A stretch of 24,769 bases of DNA from Collodictyon triciliatum (lineage: Eukaryota > CRuMs): positions 1 through 24,769 of the forward strand of contig JBHJMP010001076.1 of assembly GCA_043381765.1 (NCBI GenBank), read 5' to 3'. The translations under genes were made by a program, and so were the position numbers. Below, piece by piece: positions 1 to 10,694 of this stretch. The notes under the pieces are model-generated. The model saw only the letters and a program-made list of their open reading frames with translations, was not told the origin of the DNA and did no database searches. Within the stretch, counting starts at the first letter, position 1, and each line of letters begins with the position of its first letter.

Positions 1-2
1 AA

Positions 3-33
<31 letters not shown>

Positions 34-165
34 CAAAACAAAACAAAACAAAACAAAACAAAACAAAACAAAACAAAACAAAACAAACAAAACAAACAAA
101 ACAAAACAAAACAAACAAACAAAACAAACAAAACAAAACAAAACAAACAAACAAACAAACAGTAA
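1..165. repeat. A-rich (AAAAC)n/(AAAC)n microsatellite
   Basis: The window opens with about 165 bases of AAAAC units that decay into AAAC units on the right. It lies upstream of the first ankyrin exon I can see and is most simply intronic or intergenic simple sequence. No coding potential is apparent. Confidence 0.95.
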
Positions 166-389
166 AAATAAAGCCTTGCATGCATGTCACATCATCAACA
201 TGAAATAAACAGGCAAAGTAGATGAACAAAACCTATGACAAATGGTCGATATTATGTACCAATAAACACTAACAAATAAAAGAAAAAAGGAGCACTTAGT
301 TGCATTTCGCTCCCTTTTATATTTATAATATGTATAGCGCACGCTGTATACTGTTTTCTATCGAAATGCTCACTTTACATACACGACAG
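166..389. other. AT-rich stretch before first visible ankyrin exon, probably intron
   Basis: No exon is recognisable here. It ends in a usable acceptor (ACGACAG at 383-389) whose following codons continue an ankyrin helix-loop in phase 0, so it is probably the 3' part of an intron whose upstream exon is outside the window. Confidence 0.5.
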
Positions 390-1452
390 GCTGGTGCAAG
401 ACCCGATCTCGAGGATGATACCGGGAGAACAGCTCTTCTACGTGCTGCCTACAAGGGGCGCAGCAAAGTATGATTTCCACCAGTTCTGTTTCCCTCCTAT
501 CTCTTTTATGACTTCATTTCTTACCATAATTTACATGCAAAGACTTATCGTAGCCATGACAAACCACCAAATCAACACTTAATCTCTATGACATTCGAAA
601 ATCACTTATTTGATTGAAAGGACCTAACAAAAGACCGTTGTAATTTGCTATCATCCTATCCATTCTAGGTTATCGCCCATCTCCTCGAAAAGGGCTCTGA
701 TGCGTCCCACTATGATGCCAAAGGCTTTATGGTATGCTGAAGAGTTCTTTATCATGGGGATTTCAACCATATTTGCGTTACACCAACTCGCCATATGTAC
801 CACCATTAGTCACTGCACTATGCTGCATTTGCGGGCTCCATCGAAAGTTGCAGACTCCTTCTGGGCCAATCGACATATGTCAATGCCGGAGACCGCAAAG
901 GCCGAACGCCGCTGATGTGGGCAGCAAGGAATGGAATGCGAGAGTGCGTTGCGTGGCTGCTGAGCCAAGGGGCGAATGTAAGCATTTTTAGTTGGACATG
1001 GTCATTGTCACGGGTTACTTGGGCAAAGTGCAATTCGACAGCCTCACCAAATACAAACGTTTCTTGTCAGGTTCAATTGACCGACTCGGACGGGATGACT
1101 GCTCTGGGCCATGCATCCAGCAGAGTAAGACGCTCTTTATTTTCGTTCTGCTAGCCAGTCCCCCATGCTATCGCGATTGCTTTCCTCATATATGAACAAG
1201 TCACAAACTGGTTAAAAGTGTACCCTCTAGAATCGAACAGAAATATGCAAGATGCTCGCAGATTACGAGCAAGGGAAGTATGTCCCCACGAAGCACAACC
1301 CAGCCACGCCACAGAGTGCGTCTGTAGACGAGCGAGCACAGTCTAATATGTCTTCGCACCGAGACGAGCGCGTGGCCATGCAGTCCAGTTCTGTGAGCTT
1401 GCCGCGCATTACAGTTCCAAACTCTGCGAACTCTGTGCGTGCACGATGGTGA
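390..1452 (+). CDS. Ankyrin-repeat protein, 3' part of gene (five exons)
   Basis: Exons join at 390-467, 669-731, 810-977, 1071-1124 and 1231-1452 (stop TGA 1450-1452). All four introns are GT-AG and phase 0. The joined product has at least three ankyrin repeats, seen as the motifs DTGRTALLRAAYKG, GFMSLHYAAFAG and KGRTPLMWAARNG, each followed by a second helix such as ECVAWLLSQGAN. A fourth, degenerate repeat follows (DGMTALGHASS, then EICKMLADYEQGK). The last 50 or so residues are polar and look unstructured. Ankyrin repeats are protein-interaction scaffolds, so the partner and role cannot be read from sequence. The first visible exon starts in mid-repeat (AGARPDLED), so the N-terminus and possibly more repeats lie left of the window. 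An ATG at 366-368 is in frame but falls inside the likely intron, and I do not use it as a start. Confidence 0.88.
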
Positions 1453-2180
1453 AACCAGTGTTTTCATTCTCCATCTTAAGCACGTTGTACAATGTCTGCA
1501 GTAGTCAATGAGCGGCATATTGACTTTACGAAAAGACTCGTTCTAGCTGAAGGTATTGGTAAAAGGGATGTGGCGGCCGGGATATCCGTTCTGCTTGATT
1601 CTGTTTGTTATCGAGTTTCTGATTCGATATTTTTCATGTTGATGACGATGTCTGACTTTGTTCTTGCTGTCGCCAGCAAATTATACGTGTTGCAAAGATA
1701 GCTCCACCTCTTTCTCTCTTTCTTTTCTCCTTTTTATCGTTTTTTTTCTCGCTTGCCCCTCACACTCGTCGATCCCTCAAAAAAAATAAAAATAATAATA
1801 ATCAAACACAGGTGGAGGTTGGATTATATACAAATCAATAAAGCAAAATACGTGAAAAGAAAAAACTCTGCGGGCAGAAATCCAGCCACGAAGAGAATCG
1901 GATGCCTCGATTTAAAGGGTGGTAGAAAAGCCAGAGTGTGGTTGTTTGCATGCTCGATACATCTACACACCTGGGCGATCTCATATATTTCTATATTACG
2001 CACAAAAAAAGAAAAAAAGAATCATCTCCCGGTATGTTATCGGTTGCTGGGCAGCGAGTAAATAAATAATGATAATAATCGAAGCAAAAGTGCAGCGAGA
2101 ATAATACTTATCATCATTTTTTTTTTTTTTGCACTTTCTTTTTTATGCATCGATTGTATGCCACCATCAAAGCACTCTGG
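1453..2180. other. Convergent 3' spacer between ankyrin and TRIM-NHL genes
   Basis: This holds the 3' ends of two convergent genes. It is AT-rich with T-runs and A-runs and has no exon with protein-family similarity. AATAAA at 1837-1842 on + is a candidate polyadenylation signal for the ankyrin gene, about 385 nt past its stop. An open frame at 1492-1701 has no recognisable domain and is probably untranslated. Confidence 0.5.
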
Positions 2181-5119
2181 CTACCAAATGGACAGCTCGC
2201 AGGAATTGCTGTTGGACAAAACCATCGAGCCGTCCTCGCAGAATACAAGGCCGATGGGGTCCGATGAGTTGAGGGTCTTGAGCAATTTCCCATCTCTGTC
2301 GTGAAAGTAGATGCCGCCACTTCGGTTGGTCAAAACAAAGCCGCCATTGGGGCCTCTGGCAAGAGAGTTTTGGGATGTGGGTTGGACAGCGAAGGTGCGG
2401 AGATGCGCTCCGCTTGGCGAGAAAACCTGCAGATTGCCTCCCGAAATCCCAACCACAAGAAGCTCGTTGGAGTCGTTCACAGCCAGTCCCATCGGCTCCG
2501 ACATCCTGGCTTCGTTGGTCGAGTCGATGCGCAGCAAATACTCTCCATCCTTGTTGAACTTTTGCACTCGGTTGTTCACCTGGTCTGATATCCAAATGTC
2601 ATCATTCTGGTCAAAAGCTGCAAAGAATGGCCGCTCAAACTGGGCCTCTTCTTTCCCGCGAGAGCCAATCGTGCGGATGTAATGTCCTTCACCGTCGTAT
2701 ATGTGGAAGCAATGGTTGAGGTTTTCGACAATGACCATAAAGTCGCCGCCCATCGAAAAGGCAACTCCGGTCGGGTCTCCGAAGCTGCGCTTCAAGGACG
2801 AGGGGGCGCTTATGTAACCCACGTGATTAAAGTTTTGGTTGAGAATCTGAATGCGATTGTTTCCCCAGGATTCGGCCACATAGATGTTCCTTGTAATCGG
2901 GTGGACTGCCAACTGCCACGGATGCTGGAAGGTTGAATTCTTTTCGCGGTTGCGGCCCACTTGAAACTTTGGTTGTGTGATAGATTCAGGGTCTCTGGAG
3001 ATTGGGCAGAAACCAAAATGCACCTGTGGCATAAACTTGGGGCTTATTTCCTTTATGGCGATGAATGGATGGATTCGGTAGTGAATCCGGCGCATAATAG
3101 GAATTCTGATTTTTGGGCGAGTAACAAATGCATTGGCGAAGGAATGAGTCAGTCGAATGTTAAAGGACTTGGATAGCTCTAAATCTCTGGCCTGAAGTGA
3201 TGCTTGGTTACCTACCAAGGCAGGGTATTTCCTTGAAAAGGCCTTATACATCGCCAATAACTGATTCGCCTCTGTTTCGGACGATGACATGGACTTCAGG
3301 TCAGCTTGGCGGCAAATATTGGTCTGTGAGTTTGTAGAAATAATCAGATTAATAGATAAATAAAGGTTTGCCCAGAAATAACACTAGGAATATAAATGTA
3401 TGGAGAAATGTGGGAAATGAAAAGTTGNNNNNNNNNNNNNNNNNNNNNNNNNNNNNNNNNNNNNNNNNNNNNNNNNNNNNNNNNNNNNNNNNNNNNNNNN
3501 NNNNNNNNNNNNNNNNNNNNNNNNNNNNNNNNNNNNNNNNNNNNNNNNNNNNNNNNNNNNNNNNNNNNNNNNNNNNNNNNNNNNNNNNNNNNNNNNNNNN
3601 NNNNNNNNNNNNNNNNNNNNNNNNNNNNNNNNNNNNNNNNNNNNNNNNNNNNNNNNNNNNNNNNNNNNNNNNNNNNNNNNNNNNNNNNNNNNNNNNNNNN
3701 NNNNNNNNNNNNNNNNNNNNNNNNNNNNNNNNNNNNNNNNNNNNNNNNNNNNNNNNNNNNNNNNNNNNNNNNNNNNNNNNNNNNNNNNNNNNNNNNNNNT
3801 TTTTTTTTAAGAAATAAAATAAATAAGAAGGAACCGTTACATCATACTATTGATGAATGAAAGAGAAATATATTTTAAACGCTGGATATGATGAACGTTT
3901 AAGTAAAACAATTTGAAGAAAATCCCTTACACCCACTTTGCTTTTGAATTTGTGGCGTGTGCATAAAGAAAGAATACCGAGTATCAAACCTTATCAGACA
4001 AAGGCTCCACGTTTGATAGCAAAGCAGCGATGGCTATTTTTTTGGAGGGTATCATGGATGTGAATGATTCGACGTTTTTCAACTCCTTTTTCATCGCATC
4101 AACCGGAACGTGCTTCTTATGCGGGGTCTGCCTTGTATTTTCATCCTCCCATTTGCACTGAGTACATTGAAAACACCTCCACGGACAAGATGAGCAATAA
4201 AACTCGATTTTCCTTTGATGCGCCCAACAGGTACCAACTGGTGGCTCATAGCGTCGATTCCAAGGACTATATATTTTTAAGCAAGATATGATTCTATTAT
4301 ACTATGAAAAAGAAGAAAAACATAGTTAATACAGAATAGAAAGGTAAAAAATAAATATAGAATAAAACGGAATAAAGGAACAAAAGTTAAAATCATAAAT
4401 TAAAAAGAGAAAAATTAAAAAAAAAGGAATGAAAGATAATAATAATAAAAAACACAGAGTTAACACAGAGTGAAAAGAAACAATTAGCAAGAATAAAACG
4501 GAATAAAGAGAACAAAACAAAACAAAAAAGTATACACCAGTGTGTAGCCATTTGTAGCAGGGTCTTGTTGGTGCTTCTGAGCACAGCCGTCGCACACAGG
4601 GATCCGGAGCTTCTGGTTGTAAAAAGCAGGAGGATTCGCGCAGCCCTTCGCCCCGCAGGCCGCAGCAGAAGCGTCGCAATCCTCGGCAAACTGCCTCAGC
4701 AGTGCAGCGTGGATCAGCGAGACGGGCAGCGAAGCAAGCTGGCAAGGTTCGAGCTGGAAGGCCGCGTCGCACTGGGCGCAGACGTAGTCCTTGAGCGGAT
4801 CAGGCACAAACGCAGTCTCGTCAGGCTGCGCTCTTTCGTGCAGGGCGCTTTCGGCGTCGGTTGGCTTCAGCTGCGATATCTTTTTGACGGCGGCCTCCTT
4901 CAAAGCCCGAAGGCTGAGCTTCCGAATCTTCTGCTCCGCCTTTTGCGAGGGCGACTGCGAGGGCGACTGGGACTGCGCGTTGGCCGCAATCGGGGGGCGG
5001 ATGCGTCCGCGTTTGTCGAGGCAGTCGAGGCAGAAGACGTGGCCGCAAGGCAGCTCGCGCGGATCGCTCAGGACTTTGAAGCAGGCGAAGCATTGTAGAA
5101 TCGCAGGTGCGCAGGACAT
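2181..5119 (-). CDS. TRIM-NHL protein: RING, B-boxes and six-bladed NHL propeller
   Basis: Exons on - are 5119-4536, 4266-3990 and 3323-2181, joined in phases 2 and 0, giving about 667 residues. Exon 1 has RING ligands C10, C13, C25, H27, C30 and C33, then about 80 polar, helical residues before C114/C117. A B-box1-like cysteine cluster follows (C155-H183). Exon 2 completes a B-box2 with C208-x2-H211, C219-x2-C222, C226-x2-C229 and H244-x2-H247. The last exon carries six NHL blades, marked by NIYVAE, FMVIVEN, IWISDQ, ELLVVG, GFVLTN and SMVLSN. In the known family, RING acts as a ubiquitin ligase and NHL binds RNA or protein; that activity is inferred here. The second intron (3989-3324) contains the first N gap, so a short extra exon could be hidden. 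An independent NHL gene starting at the ATG of 3290 is the alternative. The perfect phase match and shared strand favour one gene. Confidence 0.85.
3429..3799. other. Assembly gap (371 N)
   Basis: This is a run of N inside the second intron of the TRIM-NHL gene. Open frames reported across it are artefacts of N translation. It could hide a small exon between B-box2 and the NHL exon. Confidence 0.99.
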
Positions 5120-5685
5120 CCTGGAGTGGCTCTGGCTTTGGTGCTTTGGATTCTGACTGGTTAGCCTCTTTGCTTGTTTGTTTGTGGATCAGTGCGCGCG
5201 ATGTAGGTTTCTCAAGTAGATGAGCATGCGTGAGTGTGCTTTATAATCGGCTGCAACTCTTTTTTCTTTCTTTCTCTTTTTCTTATCCTCGATCTGATTT
5301 TGGCGTGTGGATCGCGTGACAGGCGACTTCGTAGCTGGTTTTTTGTATTCCTTTTCAGCCTTTCTTTCAGAGTCACCAACATCTTCGTTCGAGGGAATTA
5401 CGAATCGCTGTTTGGCTTTGCTTTGGTGCTTCTGGCAGAGAAGAAGAACGCGCATCGAAACCGGCGGAAAGTCTTTACAGACGGCGATGATGATATCAAC
5501 AAGTAGAAAAGATACGCTCATAAAAAAATATAAGAAAAAGGAGGAAGAAAGGACATCGTTAATCACAGCCGAGAAAGGCCAACCCTTCTTTTCTTTCTCT
5601 TTTTTTTTTTTTTTGGACTCTTATTTCTCGGGAGGTTGTGTTGGTATGCAGATACAGTGTTTGGGCTGGATGCAGGGTCTTTGGC
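5120..5685. other. Spacer between beta-helix gene 3' end and TRIM-NHL start
   Basis: This 566-bp spacer lies between two genes on -. It should hold the 3' UTR of the beta-helix gene and the promoter and leader of the TRIM-NHL gene. A minus-strand open frame at 5566-5189 encodes a lysine/serine-rich segment (KKRKKEKR) without a recognisable domain. I do not call it a gene. A T18 run sits at 5597-5614. Confidence 0.45.
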
Positions 5686-8600
5686 TCAGGGTCTCTGCGA
5701 CAAAGTGGATTCTGCGCCCAGGGTTGACAGGCTCTCGGCGGGCGCGTTATCGAGCGGCTGTGTGATGCTTTCTCTGACCTCGGAGATGCGGATGGTGGCG
5801 CTGCGTCGGGCATACGTGCGGTTTGAAGCCAGGTCGCTGGTTCTGGACCCGGAGTCGCGGTGGCTGCGGCTGATGAAGGAGGTGATGCTGCTGACGCTGT
5901 CGTTTCGGTTGCGGTTTCTGGATTATGATTTTTGGTTGTGATTATTGATTGTGATTTTTGGTTGTGATTATTGATTGCGATTATTGATTGTGATGATTGA
6001 TTGTGATGATTGATTATGCTCGCACATGGCCTCTGTTTCCTCCGTCTGCTCTTTGCCTTTCTTTGAGATAACCCGGAATACTCCTTGGGTGATGTTGAGG
6101 CGGCCGAGCTTGGACTTTTTCTGTGCCTCCTTCATGCTTTCGGAAGGCTCTAAGTCCTCTCCTTTGGTGCGGCGAAGTCTTTCAAATAGCTTCAGCTTTC
6201 TTGGCCTCAAGCTCTTGGTTTCGGGCATGGCTTCATCATCCAGGTCCTCGTCTATCACGGAGATTGGGGCGCTCTCCTCGGATGATTCGTGGTAAAGGCG
6301 GGCTGAGTTTGGCATGAGGACGCCAGGCATCGCAATTGAAGGCTCCTGAACCTTGATATCTTTCATCGAACCTGCCACATTGACTCGCAGCTTTCGCAGG
6401 TTTTGAAAGTTTGTTCGGTGGATTTTGGGGATGGTTGGTTCGTCTTTGCTGGGAAAATATCATATTGTTCAATATCAAATACTGTGCATCGCTTTTCTAA
6501 GACGATGCAAAAGATGATGCATAGAAAGGATACCCAAATATGATATAGAGCAGGGTTTCTCTAATTATAAAGAATAAACATTTGCATTCAGACATACAAG
6601 GAAACTTGTCTTTGCCTCGTTGGCTGAGATTTCGAGGGCACACCCGCGGCTGATTCGCTTATGTAAAGAGAATTCAAATAAACATGCAAAAGATAAAGAG
6701 ATTAGGTCGATTGACATAAGGGATGTGTCATTTTATTTACGGCTTTCTTTGAATCGAATAATAAAAGGATAATTGTATTTACAGCTTTGGTTTTGTCACT
6801 TCTTTCTGTGAATAGAGACATGAAAATATTATCAGATTAATCATACATCTGGGCGGCAGAAGAGATGCCGGTGCTTTCAGTGAGTCCATTATCCCTACAT
6901 AGAATAATAAAAGAGAAGAGAAAGTCATTAAATTTTTATGCCTCCGGAATGGAATCTGTGCAAATGGTCAAACTAAAACCTCCTGTCTTATTTTGCTGTT
7001 CTTTGTCTAGTTTTTTTTTTTTTGGTAAGATAATTTAAGAAGAGAAACCCGTAATCAGAAATTATAAGGGATTCAATATCAAAAGCACGCCGCATGGTCT
7101 TTCGGTATTGTGCTATTTGCCGGTGATTGAAATCATCCTCCACAGTGACTTTGACCATCCCTTCAGTTACCAAGGCTTGAGATTGTAGAGCGATGTCTAG
7201 TTGCTATTAATTTGTATGCGGGTTGAAAGTTTGACTTGAAATATTTGGTGCTGGAAAACGAAATGATAAAGAGCATATATATTCCTGGCAAACTATACAC
7301 ACCTGGGAGAAGATGCTGAATCCAGATTCGGTTTTTGTGGAGGTTTCTGAGGGGGGGGGGGGGGGGGGGGGGGGGGGATGCATTTATGAGTATGATTGTC
7401 TGTAAAATCTGATCTATCATATATAAATAGAAAGAATCCACAATAGACACATCATATCCCATGAGAAAACTATAAAAACAAAAGAAGAAAAATAACAGAG
7501 AGAAACAACACACCGTGACCGTGTCTTTGCACATCTCTCTCATTTTGTACCGTCAGCGAAACTCGAAATCCCCTGCAATGACACACATGTTTTTTAATCA
7601 GCAATGCTGCGGCAGAAAATAAGCTAATTCAACAAGGAACATACGGTTTTATCCTCGGAGTTTTCGCCGATAGAAGTCCAGCTTTTTCAGACTGCTCCCG
7701 TGATGTAACAACGCGAGAGTCACTGTTTGTATTCTCAGCAATCGATTCTGGACTTGATATCATAGGCACCCTTGTTTTGAGCTTCATAGATGCATCCTGT
7801 CTTTCAAGATATATCTGGTTTTGAATCATCACAATTTCCCCGACATGCACTCCTTGTAGAGTCATGAAATTGGTATCGATTCTTAAGGCATGCTCTTTGC
7901 TACAACCAGACAGTTGGATGCAAAATTGAAAGTTTTCGATATCATCAACATCAAATTGGTTGTCCTTCAGCGTATAAAGCTTGGGTTCGTGTATTCCAAC
8001 GGAAAAGCTTTTATTTTGAACGAAGCAATTTTCTGCGATGTGCAGTTCGCACTAGAAGATCCAAAATGAATTGATGAATAATAATGATTTAAAAAATTAT
8101 CAAACATATCGCCTTGTTACACGATTTGAAGGCGAAAGATAAAAATGTATTGAGCTGACTGCTCAGTGAAACGAACAAAGTAATCGCCACGGGATTGTGT
8201 GAGAAGGGATGAAGGCAATATTTACGTTTCCATGAGTAAAGAATCCATAGTAGTTGTTTTCCTCGATTCTATTTCGTTGCAGCTCACCGCTAGACACTGG
8301 CCCTATGACAAGCTAATAGATAGTTCATCTCAATCAGATTAAGGGTAACGATAACATTGTGTAATTTTCAAAAATATTTCATATTACATCGATGGAACTG
8401 TGTTTATATGTGAGATGGAGGCAAACCCCATGTTCCTGATTTTCGCTCAGACTGTTTCCTGATACCACAATACCCTTTGTCTTTGAGATTACAATACCGG
8501 AGCCATTGTTTTTCGAAACCACATTATCAACAACCTGAATATTACTCGATTTGTCGATGATGATTGCGTTTCTAATGTTTCCTTTAAACATGTTGTTTTC

Positions 8601-10694
8601 TATAGTAGCATCTGAGCTATTTGTCACTAGGAGGCCATTTTCCATGTTCTGAAGAACCTGTTTTGCGCGTTTAAATCAGTGCTCTTTTTCATCTAGGTTG
8701 TAAATGAGTAAAGATCTAAAGAAAAGAAAAAAGAAAAGAAAAAAGAAAAGAAAAAAGAAAAGAAAAAGAAAAGAAAAAGAAAAGAAAAAGAAAAGAAAAA
8801 GAAAAGAAAAAGAAAAAGAAAAAGAAAAAGAAAAAGAAAAAGAAAAAGAAAAAGAAAAAAGAATGAAGGAAGGAATGAAGGGAATGAGGAAATAATATTC
8901 AGATTTACCAAAAATTGCATTCAAGAATCAAAAAAAAAATTGACATCGTAGCATAAATTCAAACCTTATTTCGAGAAAAAACCAACGTGGTCTCGTCAAA
9001 AATGCATCCATTTCCTCTTGTGTGCTTAAATATGCAGTTTTGGACCTCGCACTGGAGAAATAATTTCGCTTTTAGATTATGTGATTTCAAATGCGATTGT
9101 GCTTTTGAGACAAGTGTTCTAGATTGCTAATTTTTGGAGAAAAGGAAAACAAATATTGGCTTATGTACCATGTCAGCAGAATGTATGTCAAGGCATATTT
9201 GACACCCAAGGAAGGCAGAGTTGTCCAGGGTTAGATAATCTGCCTGTTTTCCGTATATGGCTTTGGCAAAGTACGAAAAGTGACAATGGTCCACCCACAA
9301 ATGTGAGTTCGATTCGATATTAATTGCATTATTGCTCATATCTCCGAGAAAGGAGCAGTCCCTTATGGACGACCCTTTGGAACCATGACATAATTTGACA
9401 CAGAGAAGATGCGATGTGTGGAATTTGCAATCTTCAATTATTGCGTTGCATTCCCAGACCTGCAGCACACATTTTGAACAGGGATATTGGTCATGGATAA
9501 TTGAAAAATGCGAAAGCCTCGAATTAAAAGGTGATAGTCACCCAGGATGAATATATATTTATATGAATGAAATACTTCAATTTGTGCCTGCAATTCTCTG
9601 TGCCTTCTGGTTTCTTGGATTTCATCGCCTGTGATTTATGTGATAAATTTTTCAAAATAGAAATCCAAAATACCAAAGTCAATTTCAATCCATGTGTGGT
9701 GTGTCATATAATAAAATTACACTTGGGTGAATGTTGGTTGAATTCTAACCCGAAACAAACGGGGGGTTTTTTTTCTTCATAAAATCAATCATAGCAGATC
9801 CAATCAACGCTGAGCAAACCTTTCGTAGGTCCCCGAATCTGGTATGACTGAAGTCGCAGATGGCGCAGAACACAATCAGGTGCTGCAATTTGTATGATAG
9901 GAAGACTAAAGTCGGCTGGGCATAGTACCACAGACGCTAGAAGTTTTGATCCCTGATATTTGGCCTGATTAATTTAACTGGAAAAATTGAACTATATATT
10001 ATCTTTTTCGGCAAGGCATCAATATTCTTTTGTCAGTTAATACGTTTTGGTTTAGTGTTTTGTGTGTTTTATTTTTATTTTTATTTCTTGTGTTTATTGC
10101 GGGTGTTTATTTTCGATGAAAATAATCTCAAAGTAAAGTAGAAATGCGGTTAAAATCAAAAGGCATCATTAAAAAAAAATAGCAGAGGAATCTTGATAGC
10201 ACACGTATCGAACTCTGCAAACCCACCTGACCAGCAACCCCTTCGATTGTGATGCCCTGTATTTTAATCACGATATTTTCTCGATAAAGACCTGGAAAAA
10301 CCTAATATTTTCTCCTTAGAAAAGACTAGAACTCCTTGCTATTCGTATATTAAGTTGAAGACATCTTGGTTGAGAAGCTTCGTTACAAAAAGCAAAAAAC
10401 AAAAAACAAAAAGCAAAAAACGAAGAAACAAAACAGAAAAAACAAAACAGAAAAAACAAAAAAAAATAACAAAAAAAAATAACAAAAAAAATAACAAAAA
10501 AAATAACAAAAAAAATAACAAAAAAACAAAATAAAAAAACAACGTCCTCAAACCCGAATGGTGGTGTTCGGAGCTGCATGGCGCAGCGCCTCGGTGATTG
10601 TATTAAAATGAGCAAAACCTCCTTTTCCTTTTGCAAAGTTTCTGGGAAGATCACGAGCAACGACGATGTCGTTTGATGTTTGCGGGATGGCCAT
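5686..10694 (-). CDS. Right-handed beta-helix repeat protein with long disordered C-terminal tail (15 exons)
   Basis: Exons on -: 10694-10554, 10301-10227, 9952-9809, 9459-9169, 9051-8965, 8648-8388, 8282-8226, 8051-7645, 7572-7514, 7346-7303, 7203-7049, 6894-6847, 6657-6598, 6448-6026, 5917-5686. All splice phases agree, giving about 827 residues. Residues 23-60 match the opening of the family (GGFAHFNTITEAL, then VFPGLYREN). Coils of about 23 residues follow, with Asn/Gly ladders such as IENNMFKGN, VVDNVVSKNNGSG, VVSGNSLSENQEHG and LQRNRIEENNYYG. This resembles the parallel beta-helix (CASH-like) domain of FBXO11- and NosD-type proteins, but I see no F-box and no UBR zinc finger. Residues after about 430 lose the ladder and become Ser/Arg/Glu-rich. 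Such helices bind carbohydrates or proteins; function here is unknown. The small exons 7572-6598 are the least certain. The start is the first ATG before the fold. Confidence 0.82.
5918..6025 (-). repeat. Last intron of beta-helix gene, filled by TTGATTGTGATTA-type repeat
   Basis: On + this reads as imperfect repeats of TTGATTGTGATTATTGAT from about 5932 to 6015. On - the donor GTGCGAG at 6025 and acceptor ATAATCCAG at 5918 bound it exactly, and exons on both sides join in phase 2. The repeat would otherwise encode an Asn/Gln/Ile tract, so mis-annotation as coding is easy. Confidence 0.65.
7351..7377. repeat. Homopolymer of 27 G (C27 on minus strand)
   Basis: A pure G run on + lies in the intron before exon 7346-7303 of the beta-helix gene. 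On - it reads C27 followed by TCAG, so it directly forms the polypyrimidine tract of that acceptor. Its length is probably polymorphic or poorly resolved by the assembly. Confidence 0.97.
8716..8863. repeat. (AAAAGA)n/(AAAAAG)n microsatellite in beta-helix intron
   Basis: A-rich purine repeat on +, pure pyrimidine on -. It lies in the intron 8964-8649, about 70 bases before the acceptor of exon 8648-8388. Open frames here encode only Phe/Ser/Leu or Lys/Arg/Glu tracts and are not genes. Confidence 0.96.
10384..10540. repeat. A-rich (AAAAAATAAC)n simple repeat in first beta-helix intron
   Basis: Repeats of AAAAACAAAAAGC and then AAAAAATAAC on + fill the intron 10553-10302, right after the first donor on -. 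Apparent Phe-rich proteins predicted here are artefacts. Confidence 0.93.

Noticed and set aside
4064-4291. 75-codon open frame on +
   Set aside because: It is antisense to the B-box2 exon of the TRIM-NHL gene, which has zinc-ligand spacing and splice phase support.
6661-6840. Possible 23-nt exon reading KEVTKPK on -, near 6810
   Set aside because: Its phases do not match both neighbours, while exon 6894-6847 joins exon 6657-6598 directly in phase 2.
8676-8924. Phe/Ser-rich and Lys/Glu-rich small proteins
   Set aside because: They are translations of the AAAAGA microsatellite in an intron.
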